The notes under the pieces: generated by a model
Told to the model about the DNA's origin: nothing
Database searches by the model: none
Seen by the model: the letters and a program-made list of their open reading frames with translations, nothing else
Made by a program: the position numbers and the translations under genes
Assembly (NCBI GenBank): GCA_002221725.1
Contig: NJFT01000091.1
Coordinates: forward strand, 1 to 64,000
Direction: 5' to 3'
DNA: 64,000 nt
Source of the DNA: Scedosporium boydii
Lineage: Eukaryota > Ascomycota > Sordariomycetes > Microascales > Microascaceae
Shown: positions 34,791 through 44,831 of the stretch, piece after piece
Position numbering within the stretch: the stretch's first letter is position 1
Layout: every line of letters begins with the position of its first letter

Positions 34791-36538
34791 ATTTAGGAGC
34801 AGGTTCGTAGGAGATACCACGTACAATACGCGTGGCATCCAGGGACAGACGTCTGTGGTAAAAGGCGAGCGACTAGACGGCAGTTGGGAGTGTAGGACCC
34901 GACCGATATCGTCGCCAGGGGAAGGCGGCGTACCAGCTGGAACGGCAAACGACAAGGCAAGAACAAAGCCAGTAGCATCTTAAAATGTCGACTCGGAAAC
35001 ATGCAGTGGCTGAACCCAGCTGCTCGTCTTCGCCCCATGATACGAGCCAGATATCGCGGGTGATGGTAGCCGGGCGGTAGGATTCGTTGAGCTCTCGGCG
35101 GTCATGCAGAAGATCCCAATCTATACGGCCTCCAGGTTGAGTCTGCAGTTCTTATTCCTTGTAGAAGCCAACAACGAAAGGCAGTTGAGCGAGATACACT
35201 AGCCAAATTCGAGATATAACACGACGATTTATATAGAATCTGAATCTGTGGTTGGAAGATCTGAAGGAAACGAAGGTTTGATGGTAAAGAGTTCACATGA
35301 CAGAGTAGATGAATCAATGAGGAGGAATTCGCTTCCCTGCACATTCTCGTATAAGGCGTCCTCTGTGCACTATTCGCATGGCAGAGACGGGGACGCTTGC
35401 CACGCCGGTTGGATTCGGTGGAATGAGTTGAGCCTGACACTGACGTACGTGTCGTGCAAATAACGCCAGCTCGATGGCCAGAAGATCAGCGGGGGATAAG
35501 CCTTTAAATATATGGAAGAGAACCCCTTCCGCCTTCCAAGGTGGCCAAAGGAGATTGACTTAGTCTGAAACGAGACTCTCAGAATTGTGCTCCAGTAGTT
35601 CCCTTATTTTCTCTAAAAGGGACTGTATGGGCAAAAGACTTTAAGAGGAAGGGCTTTAACGATCTCGGCGCTTCGTTCCCAATCAATTTCTTTGGTAGAA
35701 GAGGCTCCGGCCGGCATCTTTCTTGGCTTTGGGAAAGGGGACTAAATTAGAGCTAGTGGTCGGGGCATCGTTTGACCTCGCAACGCAAGGCCTAGACACT
35801 GATATAGGGCGGAATCAGAGCAAGGGCAGTGGGAGCGAGGTCAGAGGGCTACGAAACTCATTTCGAAGATTAGAGGCCGCGGCAAGCAATATCCGCTATA
35901 TATATATATATCAGGGATTAATCATTGGTGGTATGACTATCGACGAGGCCGTAGATTTTCGATAGCTTCTGTCGAAGGTATATGGCATAACCTTCACCAT
36001 ATCAAGGTCGCGTCATTCTCGCTAGCCAAGTCGAACTTGAAGCAGAAGCCGAGCCGTGAAGAATGTATGTCTCGATGTAATGGCGGAGAAAGTAGGGATG
36101 GAGAAGGACGACACGAACTTTGTCAGTCATCGGTGGAGAGATGTGCGTACTGTATCTGGGGAAAACAGACCAAAGCCTATCGCTACCATCGAATCGGCCA
36201 TGTAACTATTGGGGAGTTGGCTACGAAGCCCCGGAAGCAATGGTGGTCGAATGATAGCATCACGCGAGGGTTCCATGAGCCGGGGATACGGTGGAACTCT
36301 TCCGCCTGGGGAGAGGTAATTCTTTTGTAGATAAAGGCCGTCCAGGATTGGAAGATAAACCGTAGAGGCAGCAAATAAAGAAGAAAGAAAGAAAGCAGAA
36401 TAAGACAAACGCCAGGGCCAGAGCGGATTAGGGCCTTGGCCGTTCTCAAACCCGGCTCACTGCAGCCGCCCAGAGAATTAAATCGCCAAGTACCTCCCAC
36501 CTCGCTTCAGAAAACCCCAGAAAGGCGGGAGATGCCTT

Positions 36539-36934
36539 TCAGAGCGGAACAGCCAACTCACCACCAAAATAATCCCCGCCAACATTGAAACATACGGAGT
36601 TGGCGTGTTCGAGAATCGGCGCCTTGACGTTCCGAGGTGTTGTGGCGTTTTGGGAACCCTGGAGTGTAGAGGATATCAAAGTTGCGCGCACCGAACGTAC
36701 GTTGTGGTAGATTAATCTTTGAGGGTTCGGCTCCGTCGAATGGAGCTGTTGTCTTCCCGACGCTAGGATTTGCAACCGACTTGCATTCTTCCCTGGGACC
36801 CAAAGCCAACCGCCGCCGATCCCGCGATTGACCCACTTCTTCGCCCCGAGATCCTCGGTGATAATAGAGCACGGGGAGACCCGAGACCCTGGGAAAACTA
36901 GATTGCCACCGGGCAACCCCAAGGGAGCTTTCAT
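36539..36934 (-). CDS. Coding-like frame, paralog of the 32.4-kb segment
   Basis: 131 codons from ATG at 36934 (M-K-A-P-L-G-L-P-G-G-N-L-V-F-P-G). It includes L-I-Y-H-N-V-R-S-V-R-A-T and the shared T-P-R-N-V-K-A-P-I-L-E-H-A-N-S-V. A good donor (GTGAGT) lies near 36557, just before the frame ends. Codon-phased divergence from 32423-32473 supports minus-strand coding. Downstream (36500-36127) two overlapping frames stay open, one beginning with a signal-like S-A-F-F-L-S-S-L-F-A-A-S, so a further exon or second gene may follow. Confidence 0.4.
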   Translation of the reverse strand: MKAPLGLPGGNLVFPGSRVSPCSIITEDLGAKKWVNRGIGGGWLWVPGKNASRLQILASGRQQLHSTEPNPQRLIYHNVRSVRATLISSTLQGSQNATTPRNVKAPILEHANSVCFNVGGDYFGGELAVPL

Positions 36935-36957
36935 GGTGCGGCGTCGTTGGATTAAAC

Positions 36958-37205
36958 ATTATGTGAATCGGATAAGGCGAGCGGAGAAGTCAACGTAGAC
37001 GAGGGCGTGAACCTTCGCGTAGCAGCTTTGAATAAGCGGGGGCCGCGACCCATCAGAAAGGAGATGAGGGTTGTTCGAGTTCTCGAAGACGCGCTTCATC
37101 GTATTGATAATGGTGGGGAAGGGCATGTCTCCATGTTGGGCTTCGATGTCACGACCGTGATGGCGCGGTCCGAATTGTCACGACGCGACAGGGCGTCGTC
37201 GTGTA
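36958..37205 (-). pseudogene. 3' part of an unknown gene, apparently frameshifted
   Basis: One frame reads D-N-S-D-R-A-I-T-V-V-T-S-K-P-N-M-E. A second takes over at the same point and reads D-M-P-F-P-T-I-I-N-T-M-K-R-V-F-E-N-S-N-N to V-Y-V-D-F-S-A-R-L-I-R-F-T and a stop. The two halves look like one protein joined by a one-base shift. The ending A-K-V-H-A-L-V-Y-V-D resembles K-V-S-T-I-Y-F-N-V-D in the 32.8-33.6 kb candidate. Confidence 0.3.
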
Positions 37206-37669
37206 CATTCTAGAGGCCCACGATTTCCGCTTCATGACCGAGGCTTGAAACCGACGATACGCCATTTTCCGCTGAGTACCTGAGAGGGGGCTGCGGAGCT
37301 GGAGGGGGAAACGGACACAAGGGAGCTGATGGGGGAATTGCCAACTTTATATCTTCTCTCCAACAACTTCACATGGCACCTGGTCGTCCTGGTTTCGCAT
37401 TCCGGGCGCCGCGAGACCACAAACAGCAAATTATCTTGGCTGCGTGCTTGAAGCGCCGCAACTAGCTGCTAAGGATAGAGTGTTAATTTCGGTGGTTTTG
37501 TGGCTTCTCATCGTGAAAGTTGAGATGAGGGTCTAAGCGGCTTTTGCGTGTCTTGAGCGGGTGAGGGTAGGGGTGGATTCGGCTACGCTGAAGACCGTGT
37601 CGTGCAGCAGTCTTCCGGGATATGTTCCATTGGTCTGCATAGGCGACGGACAGCGGCTCGCCACGCCGT

Positions 37670-38137
37670 CGCTCATACACGTTCTCTCCGTGTCTTTCCT
37701 GCAGGAAGGACCGCAAGATTGACCATAACATCGAGTCTGAGACCCTTATCATTCGGCTCTGCAGGGACCGGTGCGACTTGCTCCGGAGCTTCAGGGACTT
37801 CAGGGACCGCAGTGACTTCAGGGATTGCAGGGACACGTGCGACTTACTCAGGGACTCCTCCCACGCGAGCAACAGCATTATCAGCTGCGATGGCCGAATT
37901 ATCCCAATGTCGGCGTTAGACCAATGGATAAACAGAATACTCTCCGTTGCAAAGTGACATACGTTTATATATCTCGCTGAGTGTCCTGCGCCACGCTCCG
38001 CTCACCATCTGGTAGAAGTCGACGAGCTCCCCACTACAAACGCAACAAGCGGGATCCCTCCTCCAAGGATAAGGGCTATACGGTCGGTCCCTCTTCACAG
38101 TTGTGCTGCTGGGATACTCATATAAGAACTCACCCAA
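37670..38137 (-). pseudogene. Unknown gene remnant with Val-Pro-Glu repeat linker
   Basis: A frame from ~38106 reads P-Y-P-W-R-R-D-P-A-C-C-V-C-S-G-E-L-V-D and reaches I-Y-K-R followed by GTATGT. After an acceptor-like ATCGCAG (near 37880) another frame reads N-A-V-A-R-V-G-G-V-P-E, an in-frame TAA, then V-P-E-V-T-A-V-P-E-V-P-E-A-P-E-Q. A GTAAGT donor overlaps the TAA, so either an intron or a stop interrupts the Pro-rich linker. Confidence 0.3.
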
Positions 38138-39127
38138 TACCAGAACTTTAACAGGAATTCAGCCTTATATAGCGAGACGGGCCGGCTGGGGCGACAGCCT
38201 CGGGGATAGACGGTATTGCCTAACATTCATCGAGGCTGCGAAAACCCACGTCTGCCAAGACCCATTTCTCGTGCGTTAGTACTGCTTTGGGCAATTCTTC
38301 CCAAGGATGGCGGGAGGGACGGAGGCCAGCGGCGCTGCACCATGCACTCGCGTCCCTCCTCACCAACGCCCGAGGATCGGGGTGCAGAGTCTTCAAGAGA
38401 CGGCGACCGATGTGGAATGACGCGGGAGGCAGACAACCCGCGCAACGTAGATGTCACTTGGAACTGACATCCCCACGCCACGAGGAAATACTCCGATGGC
38501 CTTGGGCAATCGGTGAGACATTCTTCCTGGAGCTGTTTAGTGTTGACCGAGAAGAGCTAGGCCGCATGAGCAGACCATGCTCGGAGACGGTGGCCGAAAA
38601 GTCGCGAGGCTTGCCCTGAGATCCGTCGTCATCCGATGAGCTTGACTCCTTATCCGAACTTGAAATATGGATAGAAACCGTGGGGTCGGCAGCACTACCA
38701 CAACGAATGATCCTCCTTTGTTACGCAATCCATTCTGCTGCTGAGCCACGAATTCTTGGAAGAAGTCTGGGAGCGGAGAGAGGACTTATGGCGCCGGAAG
38801 AGTAGGAGGAGGGGACTTCTTTTAGGGAGGTTGCTTGGTATAGTCTAGATGAGAACACGAGTTCGAATGGATCGGGAATATAGGACTGGTTGGGGGGGGG
38901 GGGAATATACGGTTCAGCGCGAGAAGTAGGCGGCCAGGCTGTTTCTGGTCGACGGCAGGAGGGGACAACCCAGTAGTTGCCATGCTAAAGAGCGCAAACG
39001 GAAGGACTTTTGGTCCGCAGTAACATTCGGGACGACATATTTCTCGAACTGGCGATCTCGACGAAAATGATCGATCCGCCAGCGCCTCATGAAGGCAGTG
39101 AAACGGTGATAGAGCCAAGAAAAACAG

Positions 39128-39217
39128 GCACTAGTGGTTTAGTGGTAAAATTGGTCGTTGCCATCGCTCTCATACGCAGGTTTCGACTAGCCCCCGGTTC
39201 GATTCCGGGCTAGTGCA
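39128..39217 (+). tRNA. tRNA-Gly (GCC) with intron
   Basis: The acceptor stem GCACTAG pairs perfectly with CTAGTGC and the discriminator is A. The D arm is TGGTTTAGTGGTA. The anticodon loop TT-GCC-A is interrupted after the next base by a ~19-nt intron. The T arm is CCCGG-TTCGATT-CCGGG. The intact stems show it is functional inside an otherwise decayed region. Confidence 0.92.
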
Positions 39218-39424
39218 GGCATTCCTTTTTTGTCTCTTGTGTTCTTTTTCCACTCTGTCTTTTTTTATTCGCTCATGGCGTCATGATCAAAATTCTCTCG
39301 GTAATGCAAGGACCCAAGCCGCAGGCCGGGTGCGAAAGCGGGAAGGGTGATGTCGCACCACGAGGCGTACAAGTTGTAGGTCGAAGTGAGTTGCAGTGAT
39401 TGCCAGGGAGCACAGTGAAACAGG

Positions 39425-40467
39425 TCACGGACGTGAGACAGACCATGCGACTTGTCCCTCGCCCACGCCAATTCTAACCAACCATCCGGGAGACACACGG
39501 AGGTCCCCATCGTGTATCTTATTTGGACGGCTTCTAAAGCTTCCTCGGGAGTGGATGCGCAAAGTTCGAAACTCCAGTCCTTTTGCTGGGGTACCGTCTA
39601 AACAATGCCAGGTTTCACCGCCAGCAGACCTCATCCATCTGGACGCAGCGGAGACGTGGACGCCTCTGGGCTTCGGGGTGAATATGGCCATGACTGAGAG
39701 AGCTGGCAGATGCGCCGGTGGATTCTTTCCGACTAGCAATGGTGGCAAGTTTACGTCGAGTCCTTGCGCATCAGGTTGCCAGCTTGAGCCGGCTAGGTGG
39801 GCCACCGCAGGGCATTCACATCTCGACTCAATGTCAGGAGGCCGTAACACAAGGTCAAAATAACACCTTGAAACAAAAAGCAGCTGGGCTCCAACGCATC
39901 GTGTCCAGACAGGCTGTGCCCTTTTGAGCGTGAAGAGAACACCCAAGGGCAGAATGCAGCCATTTGCGAGCTGGTTTGCAACCAACTCCAGAAATGCCCA
40001 ACCTGGAGTGTGCCAGGTGTAAGAGTTGCTGAGAAGGCGGGTTTCTGTAGCTCCTGGTCGCTAGTTTCCATGGCCATCCATTGTGCTAGTTCAACCATCT
40101 GGGATACTCCGTCCGTTATCGCTAGTTTTGTGAATGTAATAACAATTTCCTTACCTGGAGATTGATGGCAATGATGGCTGTTTGTCTGGCAGTGTTGTTT
40201 CGGAAAGCGATCCAGGAAATAGAAGGTCTCTTGGCCTAGAAAGTCGAGAAGCCTTGATTGCCCTTCGAGCCCTCTTGCACTGCGACCTGGGCCTCCTCCA
40301 CGGCACAAAGCAATGATAAACGAGCAAGAAGTGGGGGTTTTGATTGAGGAAAAAAACCTAGGAAGACCCAGAGTCTCGGGGCCAGAGACAGTAGATGAAA
40401 CCGTAGACGCTGGTGCAGAACAGGAGAGCCTGTGAGTAGATACTGCCACAAATGTCACAGCACACAC
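39425..40467 (-). CDS. Long coding-like frames of unknown function
   Basis: Two minus-strand frames overlap: 40467-39793 (224 codons, longest in the island) and 39985-39425 (186 codons). A good donor (CAG|GTAAGG near 40156) and acceptor (ATCCCAG near 40104, branch-like GATAACG) fall inside the first. The second reads A-N-Q-L-A-N-G-C-I-L-P-L-G-V-L-F-T and E-C-P-A-V-A-H-L-A-G-S-S-W-Q-P. Splicing that joins both frames is not resolved. No family recognised. Confidence 0.3.
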
Positions 40468-40749
40468 TCTATGACAAAGTCAGCAGGGAAGCTATTGTAA
40501 GGGAAAAGGTAATACGAACCAGACGCCCTGCGGTGGACATGACCGAATCAATATAATCGACTAGTGCCGGTGCTAGCAAGGGAGTGCAACTCTTCTTCAT
40601 GTGTGGGTAGTCCGTTAAGGGTGCTTACGGCGTGATAAGCTTTCCATCCGCTTGACAGGGACACAGAGAGGGCCAGAAGCCTCCGAAAGGCGGATATGCT
40701 TTGCAGGAAAAAGCGATGCGTGGAAGCCGCGCAACTGAGGCAAGGTGTT

Positions 40750-41176
40750 TCACCAAGCCCATAGACTAAGCAGCGGAGGGAACAAAGCGGCCTCTGGCGA
40801 TGAGTTTGTAGCTGCGCCTTTATACCAGCACGAAGAGCGGTAATCAGTATCTATAAAACGTTAGCAGAAACATGCCAGGAGATGAGAGACGCATACCTTG
40901 GGTGTGCGAATCGCTGAATCTCCGAGGAAGCCTCGTCCAGTGCCGCACGGCAGAAACGAGCAATTTATACGCTAGAAATAGGTTTTCCCCTATTCCTCCT
41001 TCGACCACACGACGGTGTTCCTCTTCGCGCGGGTCCTCGCCGCGGTCCGAATCCTCCCTAGCCTCGACATTCGTAGGCTGGGCATTCCGGCCGGGAATCA
41101 AGTACCTGCACTCATGGTCCTCTATATAGAAATGGCAATTGGCGCAGGATCTGCTCCAATAATCCCCAAGGGACAT
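40750..41176 (-). CDS. Candidate two-exon gene with C-x2-C…C motif
   Basis: Exons 41176..40897 and 40850..40750 give 126 residues from M-S-L-G-D-Y-W. The 46-bp intron has a textbook fungal form: donor GTATGC, branch GCTAACG, acceptor TTTTATAG. Near the start is R-S-C-A-N-C-H-F-Y-I-E-D-H-E-C-R-Y-L, then an Asp/Glu/Arg-rich stretch. The C-A-N-C…C layout recalls the Cys-rich fungal domain DUF3716, a resemblance rather than an assignment. The frame is open upstream of this Met, so the true start may lie further 5'. Confidence 0.42.
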
Positions 41177-41429
41177 ACATTCTCCGAATCGAAATGTGTC
41201 TCGGGGTAAAGACCTCGTCGCATACGACCGCAGTCTTGGAGTTCGCCTTCCGACATTGGCGGGACGGTACCCGCGTCATCCGCTATCTCGAAAAGCAGCA
41301 AAAGAAATTGTCTTATGCCGGATCGGCCTCAGGAGAGCTGAGACGACGAGCGCGCTCGTCGCACCCAATCGGGTTCCAGCGATAGTAAAATGCCGTTACC
41401 AGCTCCTTTGTGCTTTTCCTTCGACTCAC

Positions 41430-41617
41430 AGATCACCGTATGGATAGATGATGCCTGGGAGCAGGTCCTTGTCGAACTGTTTAGCGACCTGAGGAAAAAT
41501 GCCCCGGTTGTCGAAGAGCAAGGTGAATTGCCTCTGAGAGAGGATGTCCACAAGCGTCCGAAACCCCTGTATCTTCAATCCAGCGTTGACGTAGGCGTCG
41601 ATGGTATCAATGGCCCT
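41430..41617 (-). CDS. Coding-like exon upstream of the C-x2-C candidate
   Basis: After CTCTAG the minus strand is open for 62 codons (I-D-T-I-D-A-Y-V-N-A-G-L-K-I-Q-G-F, later L-L-F-D-N-R-G-I-F-P-Q-V-A-K-Q-F) and ends at a GTGAGT donor. A TATATAAAG box lies about 210 bp upstream (near 41827), with a CT-rich leader but no ATG in between. It may be the first visible exon of the same gene as 40750-41176, or a relic. Confidence 0.35.
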
Positions 41618-41980
41618 CTAGAGGAGCCGCTCCAAGAGGAGACTATAGGGTACCAGGAATAGGAAGAAAAGTGGAGAGAGTTCTTGATGGGAAAGCCCTG
41701 GAGGTGGGACGAGGTCTGAAGAGAGATCCCGACTGTCCCCTTCTTCCAGAAACCCTGTGTTGGTTGGGGTTGGGTGTGGAAGAGGGAGGGTTCGGATCTG
41801 GGATCTGAGGGAGGGAGACGTTCTTTATATAGACGGCCGGATGGGCTGGCTGATCCCGCGGCTTAGTACTGATGAATCAGGAAGCCAAAAAAGATGTGAT
41901 TTGCCCGGGAATACTATCAAGTTTGCTGGGAAGTCTCCAACAAGAAATGGTTTGCCTCCTTCCAGATTGAACTAGCCGGA

Positions 41981-42966
41981 ATGCCATGTGCTGAGTTGGA
42001 TAGATCTGCCTTCCCCCGGAACTCACCATGTTGGGCAGGCATGTGTCGCCTCGCCCAAGACCTTTTGATGTTCTCATATTACACGAGAGGGAGAGCAAGG
42101 GTCCTACTTCCTAGAGCAGAGCATCCCTTTTTTGCCCATGGGAAAGAGGGCCGGAGACAGTGTTCGTGGCTACCTCATCAAGTTTCTCTTCCGGCATGTG
42201 GTGGACTTCTATTGTATTCATCAATCGGCTTTGCCTTCTGTGGTGTGAGCTGTTTGGCAAGTAGCTTCCTTAATGAGCGGGCCGGGGAGACTTGCGCCGC
42301 CCTTCCTCTGCGTTGGAATCATCGCCTGCCTCTGCGCCGTGGCGCTCTTTCTCTCGTCTTCGCGACTTTTCGAGAGCGTCTTTGGACTCATCAGTTGTCT
42401 TTGGTAGTCCTGTCATATCGCTGAACTGGGGCATCGTTTGTCGGTCGAAATTGGAGAAACCGTGAGATCCTCCAACGGTCATCTTACCCCTCCCCCCTTG
42501 CTAGGCTCTGATGGCCCGTATCTTGGCCAGGTCTGCCAAGACCCGCCTTCCGGCAACGTATGAAACCACAGCAGTTCACTCTCAGGTCTCTTTCTTCTTT
42601 CTCACTTGAGTTCCATCATATTCTCGTATTAGAGGAAGGAGAGCAAGGTTGTCGCTTCTTTGAATAACATCTCTCATTCCTAAATGAGTAGATTATACCT
42701 CTCGTACAATAAGTGGTCTTGGTTAAGCTCCAAAGGGCACAGGGAAAGAGTGGGAGCAAAATGAGAAGTGAAAGTTGAGTGAAACGAAATAAACGCTCTA
42801 GACGCCTAACAATGAATTAAAATACAAGATGTAACTCCAATCTCAGATCTTGCTTTTTGTCCCTTTGTATGTATATCTCCAGTGCCCCCAAGAGCGCCAG
42901 TCGCAATTTATAAGTACCCGCGTTACCCATGCTCTATGCCAGTGCCAGCCACTCACTCACACACGC
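41981..42966. other. Intergenic region
   Basis: No supported gene. A 147-codon plus-strand frame (41981-42424) lacks recognisable features. The right part is the 3' flank of the bestrophin-like gene. Confidence 0.4.
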
Positions 42967-44831
42967 TTAAACCTTCGTCTCGCCAACAACGGCCTCATTC
43001 TTCCTCGCATCAGCCGTCTCCCCAACATGATGAAACCTCGCCTCGAAAGTAGCCAAAGGCTTCCTCTTAATCGCCTCCCTCAACCTTTCCTCACTCCTCA
43101 TCTTCCAGCTCTTATACGGCGCCGAGCTAACGGGGAACAGCACCCTATTCTTCCCGCTCTCGACGTGTTCCATGAGGTTGTCGAGCTCGAGGGCTTGCGC
43201 CGCGATGACGTCCAGCTCGGTGGCGATCTGGTCGCAGAACAGCTCGAGCGGCAAGTCGTTGACGTCCTGGCCGAAGGGGTTCTCGATCTCGCGGCCGATG
43301 AAGAGAATGCCGAGAATAATGTAGGAGGCGGCGATGGTGGCGGGGATGGTGACCCACTTGAGGACGGGGTAGAGCTGGAAGGGGAGGAGCATCACGTAGA
43401 CCCAGGTGATTTGAGAGATGGCGATGGTGTACGCGATGGGGAGGGGGGTGTTGAGGACGCGTTCGGTGCCGGTAAGGACGTCGTTGAGGGCGAGGAGATT
43501 GTTGTCTAGTCAGGAGCGTTAGTGGATTCCTCTTCCCGTTCTTCTGCATCCTCTTCTTTTCTTTCTCCCTCCCTCCCTGCTTTCCTCTCCGTTTTCCGGA
43601 TTTGTTTGCCAAACAAGGGTTTTCATTCTATAGCCAGAAATTGGACTTACAAGCAAGAGTCTGCTGCATGGGAACAGGTAGTTTGCCTTCAGCAATAAAC
43701 TTATCGATAACTCGACCAATATAGTTGAGAATCTCGAGAGGAAGATTACCCAGGGGAAGATCGGCCTTCTTTAGCATCTTGCGGGGATTGCTCGCAGCGA
43801 ACGAAATGCCGAGGTATTCGCCAACCTCCTTGAACGCGTTCTTGCGCGGCAACTCAGCCTTAGACGGGTCCTTTTCGGTGGCGGTTCCAGAGAAGGTTTC
43901 GAGGTGGGCGACGAGGTGGGCGAGGTCGTCGTAAGCGGTGTAGGGTTCGAACCGTAGCTTGTGCTTCAGGGAGATTGCAAAGGCGACGATGAGGTTGGTA
44001 CAGGTCCTTGATTGTCATGTTAGGAAAAAAAAAAAAAAAAACCTATCGGACTGCTGGGTGGGAAGCGGAGGGTAGCGGTTTGCTTACATGGCTTGGAGAA
44101 GATGCGCCTTCCGCTTCTCCGTATCCGGATCGTGCTCTTGAGCATGAACCCAGAAGATACGACCGAGGTTTTGAGAGGCAAGAGTAAGCTGGGCCCAGTA
44201 TCGGCGTCCCTCAGCGTACCGCTCGTATGCTGTGGAGCTTCGGAACGAGAGGCCCATACCGACGACGAAACCGGTGATGGTAAGCAGGACGGAATTGATA
44301 CCAACTGAGAGAGGCCCGGATGTTAGCGACTTGCACCGGGCAATGGCATTTTGCGGAAGAGATGGGTTGCACTTACGATCCGCGGCAAACTTCGAAATGC
44401 AAGTAATGGTTGTAGCCCAAGCACCAATCCACAAAAGGGGGATAATCATCTTGGGCAAAATGCTGCCGTGCATTCGGAGGAAGAGGGGCCATTTCGAATG
44501 CTTCGAGATATCGCGAGGTCCAACCTTTCAGATGTGTTAGTTGGCGCACTCTCTTTGACAGCTTTTTGCAGCATCAAATTCGCCGAGGTATGGATATACT
44601 TACAAAGTAATCGTCAATGTCGAGAGTGTTGGATCGCGAGATGAAGGGATTCGGCGTCATTGGCATCGTCGGCGAAAGAATGTCTCCCTCGGCCGCCTTG
44701 GTGTGTTCGGCGCTGTGCTTGGGCGTCACGTCGTCGAGCTTGAGAGGGGTGGGAGGCTTGGGCGCTGGGATTGGCGCCTTGGGACCACCACCGCCGCCCT
44801 GTTGCACGGTATGGCCAGCCTCTTCGCCCAT
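42967..44831 (-). CDS. Bestrophin-like (UPF0187) membrane channel
   Basis: Five exons (44831..44604, 44524..44377, 44304..44088, 44006..43651, 43505..42967) splice to 495 residues; every donor is GTAAG and phases agree. The N-terminal 75 residues are Pro/Gly-rich and probably disordered. Then come D-Y-F-V-G-P-R-D-I-S-K-H-S-K-W-P-L-F and membrane segments (M-I-I-P-L-L-W-I-G-A-W, S-V-L-L-T-I-T-G-F-V-V-G-M-G-L-S-F-R). The signature R-S-S-T-A-Y-E-R-Y-A-E-G-R-R-Y-W is typical of fungal bestrophin-like proteins. Late hydrophobic segments end in E-N-P-F-G-Q-D-V-N-D-L-P-L. The family forms pentameric anion channels; the physiological ion and membrane in fungi are not established. Intron 3 carries an 18-nt A run (in plus orientation). 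Confidence 0.92.

Larger units (their letters stand above)
20200..41980. other. Gene-poor island with decayed multigene fragments
   Basis: Over nearly 22 kb the only intact recognisable gene is a tRNA-Gly. The longest uninterrupted frame is about 220 codons. Base composition is near balanced, without the AT excess expected of heavy RIP. Short coding-like pieces, mainly on the minus strand, are separated by stops, frame changes and plausible introns. Some pieces are paralogous to each other (21.4/26.5 kb, 32.4/36.6 kb) and to 57.0 kb. TATATA occurs about 30 times, roughly every 700 bp. No reverse transcriptase, transposase or integrase motif was seen. Individual pieces with the best support are listed separately. 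Confidence 0.6.

Noticed and set aside
20200..41980. Heavily RIP-mutated transposon graveyard
   Set aside because: The sequence is not AT-rich and no reverse transcriptase, integrase or transposase motifs were seen, though a mild transition bias exists in one repeat pair.
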